The notes under the pieces: generated by a model
Database searches by the model: none
Told to the model about the DNA's origin: nothing
Seen by the model: the letters and a program-made list of their open reading frames with translations, nothing else
Shown: piece after piece, positions 30,155-46,092 of the stretch
Layout: each line of letters starts with the position of its first letter
Position numbering within the stretch: the first letter of the stretch is position 1
Source: Rubrivivax gelatinosus IL144
GTDB lineage: Bacteria; Pseudomonadota; Gammaproteobacteria; Burkholderiales; Burkholderiaceae_C
Length of the DNA: 64,000 nucleotides
Direction of reading: 5' to 3'
Assembly: GCF_000284255.1 (NCBI RefSeq)
Contig: NC_017075.1
Span: 310,001 to 374,000, forward strand
Translations under genes and position numbers: made by a program

Positions 30155-30239
30155 CCCCCCCGAAGCGACCTTCGGTCGCCTCCACCCAGGGGGCGACGCC
30201 TGCGGCCCGGCCAAGCCGGGCCCGCGGCGTCCGCTCGAT
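30155..30239 (+). repeat. Dispersed GC-rich intergenic repeat, copy B
   Basis: Begins right after the rpoB stop. It contains GCGACC-ttc-GGTCGC, then GCGGCCCGGC-caa-GCCGGGCCCGC with one bulged C, and ends GGCGTCCGCTCGAT. It is homologous to copy A at 8784-8866 in the opposite orientation. Here it lies inside the rpoBC operon, so it is transcribed and could tune processing or translation between the subunits. Confidence 0.8.
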
Positions 30240-30279
30240 CAATTTCGTTCTTATCGACACCAGGATCTAGGAGAACCCC

Positions 30280-34509
<4,230 letters not shown>

Positions 34510-34530
34510 TCGGCGGCGCCTCCAGCGTCA

Positions 34531-34555
34531 AAGGGCAGCTTCGGCTGCCCTTTTT
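34531..34555 (+). terminator. Intrinsic terminator of the rpoBC operon
   Basis: AAGGGCAGC and GCTGCCC(TT) form a stem closed by the stable TTCG tetraloop, followed by five T and then CTTT. It begins 22 bases after the rpoC stop. It also lies just past the 3' end of the minus-strand PIN gene (34599). Confidence 0.88.
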
Positions 34556-34598
34556 CTTTGTCGGGCCGCCGCCCCGGCGGGCGAGGGCGGGCCGACGC

Positions 34599-35039
34599 TC
34601 AGGGCGCCGGCGCCCAGCGCGCCGGCGTGCACACCGTCGTGCCGGCGCCGCGCGCCGCGCGCGCGAGCTGCAGCAGCGCCTTGTCTCGAGTCAGCAGCCA
34701 CGGCGCGCCCCAGGCGAGCGCCAGGTCGATGAACATCTGGTCGGCCGCGTCGCGGCAGACCGGCGCACGACCGCGCGCCGGCGGCATCTCGACGCGGCAG
34801 CCTGCGGCGGCGACGCGCTCTCGCGCCGCCTCGCAGGCCGGGCGCCAGCGGTCGAGCTCAGGGCGCTGCAGCACGTGCAGCAGTTCGGCGAGCATCGGCT
34901 CGGTAGCGATCCAGCGCAGGCGTCCGGCATCAAGCGCGGCGGCCAGCGGCCGCGTCGCAGGGTCGTCGAACACCAGCCAGTCCAACACGACGTTCGTGTC
35001 CAGAACGAGTGCCGTCGCGCCTCCCGCGCCTTCATCCAT
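34599..35039 (-). CDS. PIN-domain nuclease, putative toxin
   Basis: A 146-residue PIN-domain protein of the COG1569/TIGR00305-like 'putative toxin component' group. Acidic residues expected for metal binding are present: D14 in LVLDTNVVLDWL, E52 in EPMLAELL, D97/D100/D105 in CRDAADQMFIDLAL and D119 in LLTRDKALL. Such proteins cut RNA and are often VapC-like toxins. No antitoxin gene is next to it: upstream on the minus strand is only the rpsL promoter region. It is antisense to flanking transcription, between rpoC and rpsL. It may be a solitary RNase or a chromosomal orphan toxin. The start at 35039 lies 10 bases from the rpsL promoter -35 box. Confidence 0.82.
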   Translation of the reverse strand: MDEGAGGATALVLDTNVVLDWLVFDDPATRPLAAALDAGRLRWIATEPMLAELLHVLQRPELDRWRPACEAARERVAAAGCRVEMPPARGRAPVCRDAADQMFIDLALAWGAPWLLTRDKALLQLARAARGAGTTVCTPARWAPAP

Positions 35040-35048
35040 GGTGCTGAC

Positions 35049-35078
35049 TTGCCGCTGACCGAAACCGCTGACTATAAT
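35049..35078 (+). promoter_or_regulatory. Sigma-70 promoter of the str operon
   Basis: TTGCCG (35049-35054), an 18-base spacer and a perfect TATAAT (35073-35078). Transcription would start near 35085 and give a leader of about 170 bases before rpsL. It is the best sigma-70 match seen in the window and lies directly behind the divergent PIN gene. Confidence 0.78.
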
Positions 35079-35254
35079 GGAAGGCTTTTCGGCAGACTTT
35101 GCCTGTCGCCCGAGCTCGATTCCCCTGGGGTGGAGCTTTGTGGCGCCGGCGTCAGCCCGGGGTCCCATGGGGCGCCCGGGCTTTGGCGCGACGGCCCCCG
35201 GGCGGGGCGGTTTCCCGAAAATTACGTGTAGCTTCAAACGGGAACAAGTTACCT

Positions 35255-35632
35255 ATGCCCACCATCAACCAGCTCGTTCGCCAAGGCCGCCAGGCCGAGG
35301 TCACGAAGAGCAAGTCCCCTGCGATGCAGAACTGCCCGCAACGTCGTGGCGTCTGCACCCGCGTTTACACCACCACGCCGAAGAAGCCGAACTCCGCGCT
35401 TCGTAAGGTCGCCAAGGTGCGTCTGACCAACGGTTTCGAGGTCATCTCGTACATCGGCGGTGAAGGCCACAACCTGCAGGAACACAGCGTCGTGCTCGTG
35501 CGCGGCGGCCGTGTGAAGGATCTGCCGGGCGTGCGCTACCACATCGTGCGCGGCTCGCTCGACCTGCAAGGCGTCAAGGATCGCAAGCAGTCTCGTTCGA
35601 AGTACGGCGCGAAGCGCCCGAAGAAGGCCTGA
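35255..35632 (+). CDS. rpsL: 30S ribosomal protein S12
   Basis: A 125-residue decoding-centre protein (E. coli 124). The [17 protein letters not shown] segment carries the wild-type lysine (K43 in family numbering) whose change gives streptomycin resistance; [22 protein letters not shown] near residue 76 holds the second such lysine and the methylthio-Asp site. The start at 35255 gives [11 protein letters not shown]. First gene of the str operon. Confidence 0.99.
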   Translation: MPTINQLVRQGRQAEVTKSKSPAMQNCPQRRGVCTRVYTTTPKKPNSALRKVAKVRLTNGFEVISYIGGEGHNLQEHSVVLVRGGRVKDLPGVRYHIVRGSLDLQGVKDRKQSRSKYGAKRPKKA

Positions 35633-35766
35633 TCAGGCGGTGCTGCCCTCAGGGGTGGCCGAGCGTGAGGCCCGCCGCTTGCGGGTCGAGTAAGTGAAGG
35701 GCCTCGATGACCCTTCGCGGTGCGGTCGAAGAGCCTGCGCCAACTGAATCGAAAAGGAAGAGTCCC

Positions 35767-36237
35767 ATGCCACGTCGTCGCGAAGTCCCCAAGCGCGAAA
35801 TCCTGCCGGATCCGAAGTTCGGGTCCGTCGACCTGTCCAAGTTCATGAACGTCATCATGGAATCGGGCAAGAAGGCCGTCGCCGAGCGCATCATCTACGG
35901 TGCCCTCGAGCAGGTCGAAAAGAAGGCCGGCAAGGATCCGCTGGAAGTCTTCCTCGTTGCGCTGAACAACATCAAGCCGATGGTCGAGGTGAAGTCCCGC
36001 CGCGTCGGCGGTGCGAACTACCAAGTTCCCGTGGAAGTTCGTCCCGTTCGTCGGCAGGCCCTGGCCATGCGCTGGCTGAAGGAATCGGCGCGCAAGCGCG
36101 GTGAGAAGTCGATGGCTGCACGCCTGGCCAACGAGCTGCTGGAAGCGGCCGAAGGCCGTGGCGGCGCGATGAAGAAGCGCGACGAAGTCCACCGCATGGC
36201 CGAAGCGAACAAGGCGTTCTCGCACTTCCGCTTCTGA
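35767..36237 (+). CDS. rpsG: 30S ribosomal protein S7
   Basis: A 156-residue protein that nucleates the 30S head. [20 protein letters not shown] is the standard N-terminus, and [22 protein letters not shown] the beta-hairpin that touches E-site tRNA. The start at 35767 follows AGGAAGAGTCCC. The 134-base gap from rpsL may hold the S7 autoregulatory site known from the E. coli S12-S7 gap. Confidence 0.99.
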   Translation: MPRRREVPKREILPDPKFGSVDLSKFMNVIMESGKKAVAERIIYGALEQVEKKAGKDPLEVFLVALNNIKPMVEVKSRRVGGANYQVPVEVRPVRRQALAMRWLKESARKRGEKSMAARLANELLEAAEGRGGAMKKRDEVHRMAEANKAFSHFRF

Positions 36238-36308
36238 CCCCCTGCCTGACGGCCGCCTCGGCGGGCTGAGCGCAGCCCCCAGGCGGCCCTGCATTTGGAG
36301 ATTTGATC

Positions 36309-38414
<2,106 letters not shown>

Positions 38415-38540
38415 TCGTTCATCACGCGGGGCAAGCGCCCCGCGGTCTCGTGCCCTCGAGGCGCCGGCTGCCCGTGGCCGGCGCGTGGTGCGAGACCTTA
38501 AACCTCCACGGGCTCTGCTCTTTCTCTGGAGATACGAAGA
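38415..38540 (+). other. Structured fusA-tufA gap
   Basis: Contains CGCGGGGC-aagc-GCCCCGCG and, nested further on, GCGCCGGC/GCCGGCGC enclosed by GGTCTCG/CGAGACC. None is followed by a T-run. The structures could stabilise the tufA message or slow RNA decay; no gene is present. Confidence 0.5.
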
Positions 38541-39731
<1,191 letters not shown>

Positions 39732-39736
39732 ACGTG

Positions 39737-39827
39737 GACCCCCGGCCGGCTGCGCGCGCTACGGCGCGCGCGACGGCCGCCCCCCGAGGGGGCTTCGGGA
39801 CGTTCCCGGGAGACCCGTGAACGTCCC
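39737..39827 (+). other. Structured tufA-rpsJ leader with strong hairpins
   Basis: The gap opens with a GC-palindrome resembling the dispersed repeats (CCCCC ... CCCCCGAGGGGG). It is followed by GGGACGTTC-c-CGGG-aga-CCCG-t-GAACGTCCC (39797-39827), a 13-bp stem with one mismatch. In E. coli the region ahead of rpsJ is the L4-regulated S10 leader; this stem is a candidate analogue, without T-run. Confidence 0.5.
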
Positions 39828-39896
39828 GCCCTTCGGTCATCGTCTGCGCGCTCGCGGCCCTAGGGGCCGCGAGGAAGCATCGAATAGAGGAACACC

Positions 39897-40211
39897 ATGT
39901 CCACGAAGCAAAAGATCCGCATCCGCCTGAAGGCCTTCGATTACAAGCTGATCGACCAGTCGGCCCTCGAGATCGTCGACACCGCCAAGCGCACCGGCGC
40001 CATCGTCAAGGGCCCGGTGCCCCTGCCGACGCGTCTGCAGCGCTTCGACATCCTGCGTTCGCCGCACGTCAACAAGACCAGCCGCGACCAGTTCGAGATC
40101 CGCACCCATCAGCGCCTGATGGACATCGTCGACCCGACCGACAAGACGGTCGACGCGCTGATGAAGCTCGACCTGCCCGCCGGCGTCGACGTCGAAATCA
40201 AGCTGCAGTAA
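39897..40211 (+). CDS. rpsJ: 30S ribosomal protein S10 / NusE
   Basis: A 104-residue protein (E. coli 103) of the 30S head that also couples to NusG and NusB in antitermination. [20 protein letters not shown] is the N-terminal fold and [20 protein letters not shown] the tRNA-proximal loop. GAGGAA precedes ATG 39897. It starts the S10 gene series, 165 bases after tufA. Confidence 0.99.
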   Translation: MSTKQKIRIRLKAFDYKLIDQSALEIVDTAKRTGAIVKGPVPLPTRLQRFDILRSPHVNKTSRDQFEIRTHQRLMDIVDPTDKTVDALMKLDLPAGVDVEIKLQ

Positions 40212-40241
40212 CCGGACTGGCGCAGCAGCTCCGGCTGCTGC

Positions 40242-40247
40242 TACAAT
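40242..40247 (+). promoter_or_regulatory. Possible promoter -10 box between rpsJ and rplC
   Basis: TACAAT lies 31 bases after the rpsJ stop in a 204-base gap, an unusually large gap for S10 operon genes. No good -35 box is visible. It may give a second start for rplC onward. Confidence 0.3.
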
Positions 40248-40415
40248 CACCGGTTTTCCCCGACTCCGGCCTCAACGGGCCGGGCTCGGGGATTTCGTCC
40301 GCATGGGTCGCGTGGGTGTTTCCCGCCGGCCCGTCAGGGCATCACCCCGGCCAATCGTTGTCGGGATCGTGAACAAAGGCGTCCTTCCGCCAAGTCGGGC
40401 GCTGGAGAAATGACC

Positions 40416-41087
40416 ATGAGCATGAGCGAACAGCTCGGCTTGCTGGGCCGCAAGGTGGGCATGATGCGCATCTTCACGGACGATGGCGATGCCATCCCCG
40501 TGACGGTGCTCGACGTGTCCAACAACCGCGTCACGCAAGTCAAGACGGTGGCCACCGATGGCTACAGCGCGCTGCAAGTCGCGTTCGGCGCCCGCAAGGC
40601 CAGCCGCGTCAACAAGCCCGAAGCGGGTCACCTGGCCAAGGCCGGTGTCGAAGCGGGCGAAGTCCTGAAGGAATTCCGCGTCACCGCCGAGATCGCCGGG
40701 CAGTACCAGCCGGGCACCGTCGTGCCGGTGAGCCTGTTTGCCGCGGGCCAGCGGGTCGACGTGCAAGGCACCTCGATCGGCAAGGGCTACGCCGGCACCA
40801 TCAAGCGCCACAACTTCGGCTCGCAGCGCGCGTCGCACGGCAACAGCCGTTCGCACAACGTGCCGGGCTCGATCTCGATGGCGCAGGACCCGGGTCGCGT
40901 GTTCCCGGGCAAGAAGATGACCGGCCACATGGGCGACGAGACCGTCACCACCCAGAACCTGGACATCGTCCGCGTGGACGAAGCGCGTTCGCTGCTGCTC
41001 GTGCGCGGCGCCGTGCCGGGTGCCAAGAACGGCCACGTCGTCGTGCGTCCCGCCGTCAAGGTCAAGCTGAAGAAGGGGGCCCAGTGA
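40416..41087 (+). CDS. rplC: 50S ribosomal protein L3
   Basis: A 223-residue protein (E. coli 209) near the peptidyl transferase centre. Three in-frame ATGs (40410, 40416, 40422) are close together; 40416 lies eight bases after GGAG and is preferred. [23 protein letters not shown] is the family signature, split at residues 133-155, with [14 protein letters not shown] after it. The stop overlaps rplD by one base. Confidence 0.98.
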   Translation: MSMSEQLGLLGRKVGMMRIFTDDGDAIPVTVLDVSNNRVTQVKTVATDGYSALQVAFGARKASRVNKPEAGHLAKAGVEAGEVLKEFRVTAEIAGQYQPGTVVPVSLFAAGQRVDVQGTSIGKGYAGTIKRHNFGSQRASHGNSRSHNVPGSISMAQDPGRVFPGKKMTGHMGDETVTTQNLDIVRVDEARSLLLVRGAVPGAKNGHVVVRPAVKVKLKKGAQ

Positions 41088-41707
41088 TGCAACTCGAGCT
41101 CCTGAACGAACAGGGCCAGGCCACGGCCAAGGTCGACGCGCCGGACACCGTCTTCGCGCGTGACTACAACGAAGCGCTCGTGCACCAGGTCGTCGTTGCC
41201 TACCAGGCCAACGCCCGCCAAGGCACCCGCGCCCAGCTCGACCGCGGCGAGGTCAAGCACTCGACGAAGAAGCCGTTCCGCCAGAAGGGCACCGGTCGCG
41301 CTCGCGCCGGCATGACCTCCTCGCCGCTGTGGCGTGGGGGTGGTCGCATCTTCCCGAACCGCCCGGACGAGAACTTCTCGCACAAGGTCAACAAGAAGAT
41401 GTACCGCGCCGGCATGGCGTCCATCCTCTCGCAGCTGGCCCGTGATGGCCGTCTGGCAGTGGTGGATTCGCTGACCGTCGACGCGCCCAAGACCAAGCTG
41501 CTGGCCCAGAAGCTCAAGGCCATGGGCCTGGAGTCGGTGATGGTGATCGCCGACCAGATCGACGACAACCTGGCGCTGGCCTCGCGCAACCTGGCCAACG
41601 TGCTGGTCGTCGAGCCGCGCTACGCCGATCCGCTGTCGCTGGTCTTCTACAAGAAGGTCCTGGTGACCAAGGGCGCGATCGAGCAGCTCAAGGAGATGTT
41701 CGCATGA
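41087..41707 (+). CDS. rplD: 50S ribosomal protein L4
   Basis: A 206-residue protein (E. coli 201) with the long loop that lines the exit tunnel ([14 protein letters not shown] near residue 64). In E. coli it represses the S10 operon; a similar role here would need the leader described before rpsJ. It starts within the rplC stop (TGATG) and overlaps rplW by four bases. Confidence 0.99.
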   Translation: MQLELLNEQGQATAKVDAPDTVFARDYNEALVHQVVVAYQANARQGTRAQLDRGEVKHSTKKPFRQKGTGRARAGMTSSPLWRGGGRIFPNRPDENFSHKVNKKMYRAGMASILSQLARDGRLAVVDSLTVDAPKTKLLAQKLKAMGLESVMVIADQIDDNLALASRNLANVLVVEPRYADPLSLVFYKKVLVTKGAIEQLKEMFA

Positions 41708-42021
41708 GCGCCCCGCAAAAGTTCGACGAAGGCCGCCTGGCCAAGGTCCTGGTCGCGCCGATCATTTCCGAGAAGGCCACCAGCGTCGCCGAGAAGCACA
41801 ACCAGGTCCTGTTCAAGGTCCTGCGTGATGCCACCAAGCCCGAGATCAAGGCTGCGGTGGAGCTGATGTTCAAGGTCGAGGTGGCTTCGGTCACGACGAC
41901 CGTGCAGAAGGGCAAGGTCAAGCGCTTCGGCCGCACGATCGGCCGTCGCGACCACGTCAAGAAGGCGTACGTCGCGCTGAAGCCGGGCCAGGAGCTCAAC
42001 TTCTCCGGGGAGGCCGCGTAA
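41704..42021 (+). CDS. rplW: 50S ribosomal protein L23
   Basis: A 105-residue protein (E. coli 100) at the tunnel exit, docking site for trigger factor and [28 protein letters not shown] near the N-terminus and [21 protein letters not shown] near the C-terminus mark the family. Coupled to rplD by ATGA and to rplB by a one-base overlap. Confidence 0.99.
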   Translation: MSAPQKFDEGRLAKVLVAPIISEKATSVAEKHNQVLFKVLRDATKPEIKAAVELMFKVEVASVTTTVQKGKVKRFGRTIGRRDHVKKAYVALKPGQELNFSGEAA

Positions 42022-42845
42022 TGGCTGTCATCAAGGTCAAGCCGACGTCGCCCGGCCGCCGTGGCGTGACGAAGGTGGTGCACAAGCACCTGCACAAGGG
42101 TGCGCCGGAAGCTTCGCTGCTCGAGCCGCAGAAGCAGAACGCGGGCCGCAACAACAACGGCCACATCACGATGCGGCACAAGGGTGGTGGCCACAAGCAC
42201 CACTACCGCGTCGTTGACTTCGTGCGCAACAAGGACGGCATCCCGGCGAAGGTCGAACGCATCGAGTACGACCCGAACCGCACCGCCCACATCGCGCTGC
42301 TGTGCTACGCCGACGGCGAGCGCCGCTACATCATCGCCCCGCGCGGTGTTGAAGCCGGTGCCACGCTGCTGTCGGGCGCGGAAGCCCCGATCAAGGCCGG
42401 CAACACGCTGCCGATCCGCAACATCCCCGTGGGTTCGACGATCCACTGCGTGGAGATGCTGCCGGGCAAGGGCGCGCAGATCGCGCGTTCGGCCGGCGCC
42501 AGCGTCACGCTGATGGCTCGCGAAGGCATCTACGCTCAGGTCCGCCTGCGCTCGGGTGAAGTCCGCAAGATCCACATCGACTGCCGCGCCACGATCGGCG
42601 AGGTCAGCAACGAAGAGCACAACCTTCGCCAGTACGGCAAGGCCGGTGCGATCCGCTGGAAGGGCATCCGCCCGACCGTTCGCGGCGTTGCCATGAACCC
42701 GGTCGACCACCCGCACGGCGGCGGCGAAGGCCGCACCGGCGAAGGCCAGCCTCAGGTGTCCCCGTGGAACACGCTGACCAAGGGCTACCGCACGCGCAGC
42801 AACAAGCGCACGCAGACGATGATCGTCTCGCGCCGCAAGAAGTGA
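42021..42845 (+). CDS. rplB: 50S ribosomal protein L2
   Basis: A 274-residue primary 23S-binding protein needed for subunit joining. [22 protein letters not shown] near residues 43-64 (shown split in the sequence) and the C-terminal [20 protein letters not shown] with the essential histidine are intact. It begins at the last base of the rplW stop. Confidence 0.99.
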   Translation: MAVIKVKPTSPGRRGVTKVVHKHLHKGAPEASLLEPQKQNAGRNNNGHITMRHKGGGHKHHYRVVDFVRNKDGIPAKVERIEYDPNRTAHIALLCYADGERRYIIAPRGVEAGATLLSGAEAPIKAGNTLPIRNIPVGSTIHCVEMLPGKGAQIARSAGASVTLMAREGIYAQVRLRSGEVRKIHIDCRATIGEVSNEEHNLRQYGKAGAIRWKGIRPTVRGVAMNPVDHPHGGGEGRTGEGQPQVSPWNTLTKGYRTRSNKRTQTMIVSRRKK

Positions 42846-42856
42846 GGCCGTAGAAC

Positions 42857-43132
42857 ATGGCACGTTCACTCAAGAAGGGTCCCTTCGTGGACCACCACCT
42901 GATGGCCAAGGTCGAGAAGGCCTCCGCCAACAAGGACAAGAAGCCGATCAAGACCTGGTCGCGCCGCTCGACGATCCTGCCCGAGTTCATCGGCCTGACC
43001 GTCGCCGTGCACAACGGCAAGCAGCACGTTCCCGTGTACGTGACCGACCAGATGGTCGGCCACAAGCTCGGCGAATTCGCGCTGACCCGTCTGTTCAAGG
43101 GTCACCCGGCCGACAAGAAGGCCAAGCGCTAA
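42857..43132 (+). CDS. rpsS: 30S ribosomal protein S19
   Basis: A 91-residue head protein (E. coli 92). [19 protein letters not shown] is the N-terminus, and [20 protein letters not shown] with [19 protein letters not shown] the conserved C-terminal part that nears A-site tRNA. It lies 11 bases after rplB. Confidence 0.99.
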   Translation: MARSLKKGPFVDHHLMAKVEKASANKDKKPIKTWSRRSTILPEFIGLTVAVHNGKQHVPVYVTDQMVGHKLGEFALTRLFKGHPADKKAKR

Positions 43133-43145
43133 GGGGACGAAGAGC

Positions 43146-43475
43146 ATGGAAACCAAGGCAATCGTCCGCGGTGTGCGCCTCTCGGCCGACAAGGGTCGGC
43201 TGGTGGCGGACATGATCCGCGGCAAGAAGGTCGACCAGGCGATCAACATCCTCACGTTCACGCCGAAGAAGGCCGCCGTCATCATCAAGAAGGCGGTCGA
43301 GTCGGCGGTGGCCAACGCCGAGCACAACGACGGTGCCGACATCGACGAACTGAAGATCAAGTCGATCTACGTCGAGCAAGGCGCCACGCTGAAGCGTTTC
43401 TCGGCCCGTGCGAAGGGTCGCGGCAACCGCATCAGCAAGCCGACCTGCCACATCTTCGTGACCGTCGGCAACTGA
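43146..43475 (+). CDS. rplV: 50S ribosomal protein L22
   Basis: A 109-residue protein (E. coli 110) with the tunnel beta-hairpin. [22 protein letters not shown] is the N-terminal domain and [20 protein letters not shown] the hairpin that contacts macrolides; it looks wild type. It follows rpsS by 13 bases with GGGGACGAAG as ribosome-binding site. Confidence 0.99.
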   Translation: METKAIVRGVRLSADKGRLVADMIRGKKVDQAINILTFTPKKAAVIIKKAVESAVANAEHNDGADIDELKIKSIYVEQGATLKRFSARAKGRGNRISKPTCHIFVTVGN

Positions 43476-43490
43476 GGAGCTGGAAAAGAC

Positions 43491-44360
43491 ATGGGACAAA
43501 AAATCCATCCGACCGGCTTCCGGCTGAGCGTCACGCGGGCCTGGGGCTCGCGCTGGTTCGCCACGAACCGCAACTTCGCCGGCATGCTGGCCGAAGACCT
43601 GCAGGTTCGTGACTACCTGAAGACCAAGCTGAAGAACGCGGCGGTCTCGCGCATCCTGATCGAGCGTCCGGCCAAGAACGCCCGCATCACGATCTTCTCG
43701 GCTCGTCCGGGCGTCGTGATCGGCAAGAAGGGCGAGGACATCGAGAACCTGAAGGCCGAGCTGACCAAGCGTCTGGGCGTGCCGGTCGCGGTCAACATCG
43801 AGGAAGTGCGCAAGCCCGAAGTCGATGCTCAGCTGATCGCCGACTCGATCACCCAGCAGCTCGAGAAGCGCATCATGTTCCGCCGCGCGATGAAGCGCGC
43901 GATGCAGAACGCGATGCGCCTGGGCGCGCAGGGCATCAAGATCATGTCCGCGGGTCGTCTGAACGGCATCGAAATCGCGCGTACCGAGTGGTACCGCGAA
44001 GGTCGCGTGCCGCTTCACACCCTGAAGGCCGACATCGACTACGGCTTCTCCGAAGCCAAGACCACCTACGGCGTCATCGGCGTCAAGGTGTGGGTCTACC
44101 GCGGCGACCGCCTGGCCAACGGCGAAGCGCCGCAGCTGGCGAAGACCGAAGGTGACGACGAGCGCCGTCCGCGCCGTGGTCCGCGTCCGGGCGGTGATCG
44201 TCCGGGTGCCGGCCGTGGCCGTCCGGGTGGCGATCGTGGCCCGCGTGCCGACGGTGCTCCGTCGGCGGCCCCTGCCGGTGACGGCAAGGGTGGTCCGGCC
44301 GTCAAGCGCGTGCGTCGCGCCGGCGCTCCGGCTGCCGGCGGCGAGACCAAAGGAGAATAA
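43491..44360 (+). CDS. rpsC: 30S ribosomal protein S3 with long C-terminal tail
   Basis: A 289-residue protein, against 233 in E. coli. Residues 1-220 are the normal S3: [20 protein letters not shown], the KH domain with [14 protein letters not shown], and [20 protein letters not shown]. After [12 protein letters not shown] the chain continues about 70 residues in a low-complexity Gly/Arg/Pro/Ala tail (repeats of [18 protein letters not shown] type). Extended S3 tails are known in Burkholderiales; the tail may bind mRNA or rRNA at the entry channel (inference). GAGGAG precedes the start. Confidence 0.98.
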   Translation: MGQKIHPTGFRLSVTRAWGSRWFATNRNFAGMLAEDLQVRDYLKTKLKNAAVSRILIERPAKNARITIFSARPGVVIGKKGEDIENLKAELTKRLGVPVAVNIEEVRKPEVDAQLIADSITQQLEKRIMFRRAMKRAMQNAMRLGAQGIKIMSAGRLNGIEIARTEWYREGRVPLHTLKADIDYGFSEAKTTYGVIGVKVWVYRGDRLANGEAPQLAKTEGDDERRPRRGPRPGGDRPGAGRGRPGGDRGPRADGAPSAAPAGDGKGGPAVKRVRRAGAPAAGGETKGE

Positions 44361-44362
44361 CG

Positions 44363-44779
44363 ATGCTGCAACCTGCACGTCGCAAGTTCCGTAAGGAACA
44401 CAAGGGCCGCAACACCGGCATCGCCACGCGGGGCAACAACGTCTCGTTCGGCGAATTCGGTCTGAAGGCCACCGAGCGCGGCCGCATCACCGCGCGCCAG
44501 ATCGAAGCGGCTCGCCGTGCGATCTCGCGCCACATCAAGCGGGGTGGTCGCATCTTCATCCGCATCTTCCCGGACAAGCCGATTTCGCAGAAGCCGGCGG
44601 AAGTCCGGATGGGTAACGGCAAGGGCAACCCCGAGTTCTACGTCGCCGAGATCCAGCCGGGCAAGGTGCTGTACGAGATCAACGGCGTTCCCGAACAGCT
44701 CGCTCGCGAGGCGTTCACGCTGGCGGCGGCCAAGCTGCCGCTGCGCTGCACGTTCGTCGCCCGCCAGGTCGGCCTGTAA
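44363..44779 (+). CDS. rplP: 50S ribosomal protein L16
   Basis: A 138-residue protein (E. coli 136) that positions A-site t[22 protein letters not shown] is the N-terminus, [27 protein letters not shown] the core (residues about 55-80), with the arginine normally hydroxylated. AGGAG of the overlapping rpsC end serves as ribosome-binding site. Confidence 0.99.
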   Translation: MLQPARRKFRKEHKGRNTGIATRGNNVSFGEFGLKATERGRITARQIEAARRAISRHIKRGGRIFIRIFPDKPISQKPAEVRMGNGKGNPEFYVAEIQPGKVLYEINGVPEQLAREAFTLAAAKLPLRCTFVARQVGL

Positions 44780-44795
44780 CGCCAAAGGAAGCAAC

Positions 44796-44993
44796 ATGAA
44801 GGCATCCGAACTGCGTTCCAAGGACGTCGCGGCGCTGGAGAAGGAAGTCTCCGATCTGCTGAAGGCCCATTTCGGCCTGCGCATGCAGAAGGCGACCCAG
44901 CAGCTGACCAACAACTCGCAGCTGGGCAAGACCCGCCGCGACATCGCCCGCGCCAAGACCGTTTTGGCCGAGAAGAAGAGGGCCGCGAAATGA
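44796..44993 (+). CDS. rpmC: 50S ribosomal protein L29
   Basis: A 65-residue two-helix protein near the tunnel exit (E. coli 63). [20 protein letters not shown] and [14 protein letters not shown] are typical, ending with the basic [15 protein letters not shown]. The start at 44796 follows AAAGGAAGC. The stop overlaps rpsQ by four bases (ATGA). Confidence 0.98.
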   Translation: MKASELRSKDVAALEKEVSDLLKAHFGLRMQKATQQLTNNSQLGKTRRDIARAKTVLAEKKRAAK

Positions 44994-45271
44994 GCGAAAC
45001 CCAGACCACCGCTCCGGAGAAGAACACCCGGACGCTGATCGGCCGTGTCGTCAGCGACAAGCGCGCCAAGACCGTCACGGTCCTGGTCGAGCGTCGCGCG
45101 GCGCACGAGCTCTACGGCAAGATCGTGGCGCGCTCGCGCAAGTACCACGCCCATGACGAAAAGGGCGAGTACAAGATGGGCGACCTGGTCGAGATCGCCG
45201 AAGGGCGTCCTATCAGCAAGACCAAGAGCTGGGTCGTGACCCGCCTGATCGAGAAGGCGAAGCTGGTCTAA
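44990..45271 (+). CDS. rpsQ: 30S ribosomal protein S17
   Basis: A 93-residue primary 16S-binding protein (E. coli 84), with about ten extra N-terminal residues. [23 protein letters not shown] is the OB-fold start and [20 protein letters not shown] the C-terminal strand. It is coupled to rpmC. Unlike in E. coli, transcription appears to end here: an intrinsic terminator starts 20 bases after the stop. Confidence 0.99.
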   Translation: MSETQTTAPEKNTRTLIGRVVSDKRAKTVTVLVERRAAHELYGKIVARSRKYHAHDEKGEYKMGDLVEIAEGRPISKTKSWVVTRLIEKAKLV

Positions 45272-45291
45272 GACCCGCCCGCCTGCTCGCG

Positions 45292-45329
45292 AACGGCCGC
45301 CGCCGGATACTCCGGCGCCGGCCGTTTTT
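45292..45329 (+). terminator. Intrinsic terminator after rpsQ
   Basis: ACGGCCG-c-CGCCGG pairs with CCGGCG-c-CGGCCGT (13 pairs, one C-C mismatch) around ATACT, followed by five T. It separates the S10 genes from the peroxiredoxin gene and the spc operon. Confidence 0.82.
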
Positions 45330-45360
45330 CATTGCGCCGGCCAGATCCAGGAGGAGACCC

Positions 45361-45879
45361 ATGCTGAAGATCGGTGACCGGCTGCCCGCCGGCCAGCTCC
45401 ACGAATACGTCGATGTCGCCACAGAAGGCTGTGCGCTCGGCCCGAACGCGGTCGACATCGGCTCGGCCACGGCCGGCAAGACGATCGTCGTCTTCGGGCT
45501 CCCCGGCGCGTTCACGCCGACCTGCTCCGAGCGCCACGTGCCCGGCTACGTCGCCAAGGCGGCAGAGCTGCGCGCCGCCGGCGTCGACGAGGTCTGGTGC
45601 GTGTCGGTCAACGACGCCTTCGTGATGGGCGCCTGGGGCCGTCAGCTCGGTGTGCAGGGCAGTGTGCGCATGATGGGTGACGGCAATGCGGACTTCGCGC
45701 GGGCAACCGGCCTGACGCTGGACCTCACGTCGCGCGGCATGGGCCTGCGGTCGGCGCGCTACGCGATGATCGTCGTCGACGGCGTCGTGCACACGCTTGC
45801 CGTCGAGGCGGCGGGCAAGTTCGAGGTCAGCGATGCCGAGACGGTGCTGCAGCAGCTCCGCTCCGGCGTCCTTCAATGA
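45361..45879 (+). CDS. Peroxiredoxin, Prx5/AhpE-like redoxin
   Basis: A 172-residue redoxin. The peroxidatic motif PGAFTPTCSERHVPGYV holds T52 and C55, with a conserved arginine in GLRSARYAM near residue 133. Other cysteines are C24 and C80; neither sits where the Prx5 C-terminal resolving cysteine is found, so a 1-Cys or glutaredoxin/thioredoxin-dependent mechanism is likely. It reduces peroxides in the cytoplasm (no signal peptide). GGAGGAGA precedes ATG 45361. It lies between the rpsQ terminator and the promoter of the spc operon, so it may have its own promoter or depend on read-through. Confidence 0.93.
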   Translation: MLKIGDRLPAGQLHEYVDVATEGCALGPNAVDIGSATAGKTIVVFGLPGAFTPTCSERHVPGYVAKAAELRAAGVDEVWCVSVNDAFVMGAWGRQLGVQGSVRMMGDGNADFARATGLTLDLTSRGMGLRSARYAMIVVDGVVHTLAVEAAGKFEVSDAETVLQQLRSGVLQ

Positions 45880-45895
45880 AATAGCGCGACAGCGC

Positions 45896-45925
45896 TTGAC
45901 GCGCCGGCGGGAACGCCGGCATAAT
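45896..45925 (+). promoter_or_regulatory. Sigma-70 promoter of the spc operon
   Basis: TTGACG (45896-45901), 18-base spacer, CATAAT (45920-45925). The spacer carries GCCGGC twice (45903-45908 and 45915-45920), each itself a palindrome, so a regulator could bind between the boxes. The -35 box starts 17 bases after the peroxiredoxin stop. The leader to rplN is about 160 bases. Confidence 0.78.
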
Positions 45926-46092
45926 CCAAAGCTTCGCCGAAATGGCGGCTAATGTCAGCGTATGCGCAAGCGCGGCGCGCCAGGCATCAGCCTCCGGCTC
46001 GGATCAGCCCAGATCTACCCAGACACGGGCCCAAGACTGACCGGCAAGACTCGAGCAATCGGGTGGCGCGGGGAGAAGTTGGGGTACGAACA

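Noticed and set aside
45952..46092. N-terminal extension of L14 from an upstream ATG
   Set aside because: The extra residues are untypical of L14 and fall in the leader of the spc promoter; ATG 46093 gives the family N-terminus.
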